The notes beneath the pieces are model-generated. The model did not search any database. It saw only the letters and a program-made list of their open reading frames with translations, and had not been told where the DNA came from. From an uncultured Halioglobus sp. (GTDB taxonomy: Bacteria; Pseudomonadota; Gammaproteobacteria; Pseudomonadales; Halieaceae): a DNA stretch of 6,683 bases. Location of the stretch: the NCBI GenBank assembly GCA_905480565.1, contig CAJQQW010000142.1:1-6683 (forward strand), in the 5' to 3' direction. Below, one piece after another: positions 4,670 through 6,683 of this stretch. The first letter of the stretch is position 1. Each line of letters opens with the position of its first letter. The position numbers and the translations under genes are program-made.

Positions 4670-4755
4670 TCATTGGAGGAGTACATTCCAACAATCCCTG
4701 TCGCCAGCTGAACGAAAAAAGCCAGCCATCGATATAGCAATATCCAGAATGACAA
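4588..4755 (-). CDS. 55-aa small hydrophobic membrane protein (TTG start)
   Basis: A TTG at 4753-4755 opens 55 codons ending at TAA (4588-4590). The peptide (start LSFWILLYRWLAFFVQ, read as Met) has two hydrophobic segments, about 2-24 and 31-51, joined by a polar SSNEK turn, so a membrane hairpin is expected. The start is 20 nt inside the cassette boundary (right box 4769-4775), with a weak AGAAG ribosome binding site 4 nt upstream. The stop lies in the ATATAAC left box of the next site. Start and stop therefore both sit where a cassette gene's should, in a stretch that otherwise has no gene. Family unrecognised; the TTG start is unproven. Confidence 0.48.
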   Translation of the reverse strand: MSFWILLYRWLAFFVQLATGIVGMYSSNEKVFGALVSVNVLSLGLPAALPIMTSI

Positions 4756-4768
4756 CTTGCTTCTAAAA

Positions 4769-4843
4769 AACTAACGCCTGTATTTGGGGACGGAGCGCGC
4801 AGCGCGTAGATTCCAGCGAAGCGACACCACGCAACCGTTATAT
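4769..4843 (-). other. attC recombination site (75 bp)
   Basis: The minus strand has ATATAAC (4837-4843), then GGTTGCGTGGTGTCGCTTCG, a GC-rich centre (CGCGCTGCGCGCTCC), and ends in CAGGCGTTAGTT (right box GTTAGTT, 4769-4775, one mismatch). It lies 41 nt after the stop of the 4-helix membrane protein, and the next ORF begins 14 nt beyond the right box. The GCGTTAG ending is typical of cassette boundaries. Confidence 0.68.
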
Positions 4844-4884
4844 TTGACCTTCATAAACTTTTTTTCTGCCATATTTTTCTTAGT

Positions 4885-5352
4885 TTAAACACCATAAATA
4901 CCTATCGCAAAGGCCACATAGACAAGGGGAATAAAAGGCCCGATTTGGAGAACCTTTCGCTGCCATATCTGAAAGCTATTTTCATCCTTTGCATTGAAGC
5001 GAGCGAGAACGAAGTAAATACAAATGACATTAACGATAACAGCCAAAAGTCCTGCTATGACTTTGACTACCAGCAATAAAGAAATATTGGGCCAGATTTG
5101 AAAAAGAAGTATACACCCTGTGACCAGCACAATTGCGACAGTGGGCGCTTCAAAGTATGTGTCAACAATTTTGTGTGCCTGAGCAACAAAGCGAAGGTCT
5201 TGTGCTGAGCCCTTAGCTGCCTGCAACTCGACCAAGGTTTCTACCACGATCATGCCGGCCCAGAAACTCGCTGCCACAATATGTATGTGAAGTAGCATTG
5301 TCAGATATCTCCAAATAGTAATAGTATCCACATAGCTCTTTGACACTTCCAT
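4885..5352 (-). CDS. four-helix integral membrane protein, CopD/DUF2269-like in layout
   Basis: The 155-residue protein has four predicted helices (about 15-38, 69-87, 90-117, 136-154). Helix 1 carries LLHIHIVAASFWAGMIV with His22 and His24, and a further His60 lies in the soluble loop. Small 4-helix proteins with a histidine near the first helix and a WxG or WAG motif include CopD-type and DUF2269-type proteins and heme-handling HemJ, but no defining motif lets me choose, so the role is open. The ATG at 5350-5352 lacks a clear ribosome binding site but lies 27 nt inside the cassette boundary. Met19 (MLLHIHIV) has GGAG 10 nt upstream and is an alternative start that would remove an 18-residue polar tail. 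Confidence 0.75.
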   Translation of the reverse strand: MEVSKSYVDTITIWRYLTMLLHIHIVAASFWAGMIVVETLVELQAAKGSAQDLRFVAQAHKIVDTYFEAPTVAIVLVTGCILLFQIWPNISLLLVVKVIAGLLAVIVNVICIYFVLARFNAKDENSFQIWQRKVLQIGPFIPLVYVAFAIGIYGV

Positions 5353-5379
5353 AGCTGATTCATCAGGCTAATACTAAAA

Positions 5380-5465
5380 AACCAACGCCGCGCACACAGG
5401 CGAGAAGCCGCGAGAGATTTTGCGCCCAATCGCCGCAGGCGCAGTTGTGCTGCAACTTGTTATCG
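5380..5465 (-). other. attC recombination site (86 bp)
   Basis: The minus strand begins with CGATAAC (5459-5465) and AAGTTGCAGCACAACTGCG, and ends with TGTGTGCGCGGC and GTTGGTT (5380-5386, one mismatch). The left box and its AAG spacer match the site at 1278-1334. Internal GCGCC/GGCGC-type segments give stem potential. The DJ-1/PfpI stop is 6 nt upstream of the left box. Confidence 0.7.
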
Positions 5466-5471
5466 CTCTCG

Positions 5472-6071
5472 TTACAGGCCATGCTTTGCTGCAAATGCAT
5501 CATCATCGGGGTTGGAATTCCATTGATATTCTGCCCAATCGGCAATTGATTCGGCCTTACGCTTACCCCAAATTTCTTCAATTAGCGCTAAAGACATATC
5601 AATACCGGCTGATACGCCTGCTGACGAAAAGATATTGCCATCCTGAACCCAGCGAGCTTTTCCGATCCAGTTTGTATTGGGCCCTTGCGAGCTAACCCAA
5701 GAAAATGCGAGCTTGTTGGTGGTTGCCTTTTTTCCGTCCAACACCCCGGCTTTCGCGAGCAAAGCGCTCCCCGTGCATACTGAGGCAATGTATTTTGCTT
5801 TTAACGATCGGACTAAAATCCAATTCATTATGTCGATGTTTTCTACTTCTTTTCGTGTTCCTATTCCTCCAGGAATCAAGATGAGTTCGTAATTCGTATT
5901 TTTTGAAATGTCTTCTTGAGCCATTACGGCTGGACCTTGAGCAGACTTTATTGCGCCAGCTTCAATTGCAATCATGTCAATTGATAAGCCATCAATTTGT
6001 CCGAACATTTCCAGAGGGCCAAAGACATCTAGCAATTCAAACCCCTCAAAAAGTAAGACGCCCAGCTTCAT
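5472..6071 (-). CDS. DJ-1/PfpI family protein, isonitrile hydratase-like
   Basis: The 199-residue protein is a full-length single-domain DJ-1/PfpI (class I glutamine amidotransferase-like) member. It shows the start LGVLLFEGFELLDVFGPLEMF (3-23) with Asp15, YELILIPGG (61-69), the nucleophile elbow SVCTGSALLAKAG with Cys99 (97-109), ATTNKLAFSWV (116-126), and the closing SAGVSAGIDMSLALIEEIWG (150-169) with ADWAEYQWNSNPDDDAF (178-193). Asp15 and Cys99 correspond to the Asp/Cys pair of isonitrile hydratases. Position 119 is Asn where relatives often have His (ATTHW), so the exact reaction is uncertain. Members include hydratases, proteases or chaperone-like proteins and regulators; no AraC-type HTH is fused. 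It is soluble. The ATG at 6069-6071 has AGAGAG 5 nt upstream. The stop is 6 nt before the attC left box. Confidence 0.9.
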   Translation of the reverse strand: MKLGVLLFEGFELLDVFGPLEMFGQIDGLSIDMIAIEAGAIKSAQGPAVMAQEDISKNTNYELILIPGGIGTRKEVENIDIMNWILVRSLKAKYIASVCTGSALLAKAGVLDGKKATTNKLAFSWVSSQGPNTNWIGKARWVQDGNIFSSAGVSAGIDMSLALIEEIWGKRKAESIADWAEYQWNSNPDDDAFAAKHGL

Positions 6072-6092
6072 TATAACTCTCTATTGCTGGAG

Positions 6093-6179
6093 CCATAGCG
6101 CATACCGCAGCGGCAAACAAATCGCGCAGTGGTTTGGACGTTTGGCCCCGTAGGGGCGAACTGCCGGCACTTGTTAATG
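6093..6179 (-). other. attC-like site (80-87 bp), variant right box
   Basis: The minus strand has CATTAAC (6173-6179) with AAGTGCCGGCAG, matching the left arms of other sites here. GCCCC-TAC-GGGGC (about 6145-6157) is a perfect local hairpin, and CTGCGG lies in the right arm. The right end is ambiguous: GGTATGC (6100-6106) or GCTATGG (6093-6099), each one mismatch in the GTT. The stop of the 56-codon ORF is 10 nt upstream. Confidence 0.52.
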
Positions 6180-6189
6180 GGCCACTCCA

Positions 6190-6360
6190 TCAGAACGCCC
6201 CGCCATCGGCGACAAAACGGACCATAACTAGAAGGATTCCAATGGTCGCGGCTCTTACAAATAGCTCTCTAGGCTGCAAGCTTGCCCCAGGCCAGACCTG
6301 CATAAGTGCTGCCATCTGATTAGGAAATACCAACATGGACAACGGCAGTAACGGCATCAT
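6190..6360 (-). CDS. 56-aa small hydrophobic ORF
   Basis: An ATG at 6358-6360 (with a second directly after and a third at 6334-6336) opens 56 codons ending at TGA, 10 nt before the attC-like site. The peptide has a hydrophobic start (MMPLLPLSMLVF), a polar centre (PGASLQPRE, 24-32) and a hydrophobic helix (33-50, LFVRAATIGILLVMVRFV). No good ribosome binding site precedes any of the starts. The frame is the same as the upstream GST fragment, separated from it by a stop and 16 codons. The stop-to-attC spacing supports it; the missing ribosome binding site and an overlapping plus-strand open frame (6134-6319) weaken it. Family not recognised. Confidence 0.35.
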   Translation of the reverse strand: MMPLLPLSMLVFPNQMAALMQVWPGASLQPRELFVRAATIGILLVMVRFVADGGAF

Positions 6361-6408
6361 TATTGGAACTGCTGAGACATTTATCGAAGGCCTGGGCTTG
6401 TATAGTTG

Positions 6409-6683
6409 CTAACCGGTAAATTTTCCTGACAAGGAAGCAGTTTTTGGTGGTATTGGATCGAATTTGTGGGCATCAGAGAAAGCTTTCAGAAAAGCCGGCC
6501 GTTTCGAAACACGAGATAAGTAGTCATCAAAAACAGTGTCTTGGCATAGCTCATAACTACGTGACCATAGAATATTGTGCCCTACCAGGCAGTCGACGGC
6601 TGAAAAGTTTGGGCCGCAAACATAGTCGTGCTGTTCAAAGCGAGCGAGTAGTTGAGGCTCTACTTCTCCTCGAATCTTATTCA
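6409..6683 (-). CDS. glutathione S-transferase-like protein, C-terminal part
   Basis: The frame is open from the right edge to TAG at 6409-6411, giving 90 full codons of the C-terminal region; the start lies outside the window. The fragment has the all-helical GST C-domain pattern: a helix ending RFEQHDYVCGPNFSAVD, where S-A-V-D is the N-capping box/hydrophobic staple (S/T-x-x-D) of GST helix 6, followed by CLVGHNILWSR and then DYLSRVSKRPAFLKAF, the usual penultimate helix with RPAF. The N-terminal thioredoxin-like half that would bind glutathione is not visible, so class and substrate are open. A polar tail follows (PKTASLSGKFTG). No clear attC lies between its stop and the 56-codon ORF, so both may share one cassette. 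Confidence 0.85.
   Translation of the reverse strand, partial: NKIRGEVEPQLLARFEQHDYVCGPNFSAVDCLVGHNILWSRSYELCQDTVFDDYLSRVSKRPAFLKAFSDAHKFDPIPPKTASLSGKFTG

Larger units (their letters stand above)
1..6683 (-). mobile_element. integron gene-cassette array (internal segment)
   Basis: All credible genes run on the minus strand, are mostly under 200 codons and belong to unrelated families. They are separated by short gaps that hold attC-like sites with paired RYYYAAC and GTTRRRY-type boxes and internal inverted repeats. Several stop codons overlap or nearly touch the left box (2480, 2017, 5472, 4588), as is usual in integron cassettes. No intI or attI is visible, so both array ends are outside the window. 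By the usual gene polarity the integrase would lie to the right. Many predicted boxes deviate from consensus, which suggests an old or partly decayed stretch. A metabolic operon is less likely because the functions do not fit together and structured spacers recur. Confidence 0.72.

Noticed and set aside
5363..5581. 72-codon minus-strand frame across the end of the DJ-1/PfpI gene and the attC
   Set aside because: It runs through the attC at 5380-5465 and overlaps the DJ-1/PfpI coding sequence in another frame.
6134..6319. Plus-strand 61-codon frame (start MDVWPRRGELPALV)
   Set aside because: It begins inside the attC-like site and opposes the array polarity. It cannot be fully excluded in favour of the minus-strand 56-codon ORF, but is less consistent with the context.
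1..6683. CRISPR array, tRNA, rRNA, insertion sequence or toxin-antitoxin pair
   Set aside because: I found no regularly spaced repeats, tRNA-like folds, transposase motifs or adjacent toxin and antitoxin-like small gene pairs, although the last are common in such arrays.

Overview
The window reads as a stretch of an integron gene-cassette array, probably a chromosomal ('super') integron of a gammaproteobacterium and perhaps marine. The taxon is an inference from protein families, moderate GC and cassette style; nothing here fixes it. Every supportable gene is on the minus strand. The genes are short, functionally unrelated and mostly lack their own promoters. Their stop codons usually fall inside or within about 45 nt of a sequence resembling an attC recombination site. 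On the minus strand such a site has an RYYYAAC-type box, a structured centre and a GTTRRRY-type box. The best sites are 1278-1334, 1365-1422, 2399-2485, 4769-4843 and 5380-5465. Others are degenerate, and no integrase gene is in view. Because genes read right to left, attI/intI would be expected beyond the right edge if still linked.

Layout in transcription order (right to left): a GST C-terminal part (6409-6683, runs off the edge); a 56-aa small hydrophobic ORF; a DJ-1/PfpI protein with a Cys nucleophile; a 4-helix membrane protein; a 55-aa two-helix peptide with a TTG start; a 344-bp stretch with an interrupted reading frame; a TIGR02450/DUF2389 Trp-rich protein; a doubtful 68-aa ORF; a cupin; an EmrE-like SMR transporter; a tautomerase-fold protein without Pro-1; a SpoIIAA/STAS-like protein; a DUF1330-like protein; an ORF-poor micro-cassette of about 90 bp; a membrane zinc-ribbon protein; a small two-helix membrane protein; a DUF427 protein; and the N-terminus of a DUF805 membrane protein that runs off the left edge.

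There is no pathway here. The common thread is adaptive or detoxification-type functions (SMR efflux, GST, DJ-1/PfpI, cupin, tautomerase fold) with several small membrane proteins, which is typical cassette cargo. The items most worth a second look are the array itself, the micro-cassette with a short ORF across an attC that stops directly against the next start codon, the recurrent GCTA or ATTA in place of GTTA in the predicted crossover boxes, the apparent cassette fusion at 575-588, and the short proteins in otherwise empty stretches. I see no toxin-antitoxin, phage, CRISPR, RNA gene or clear defence system.
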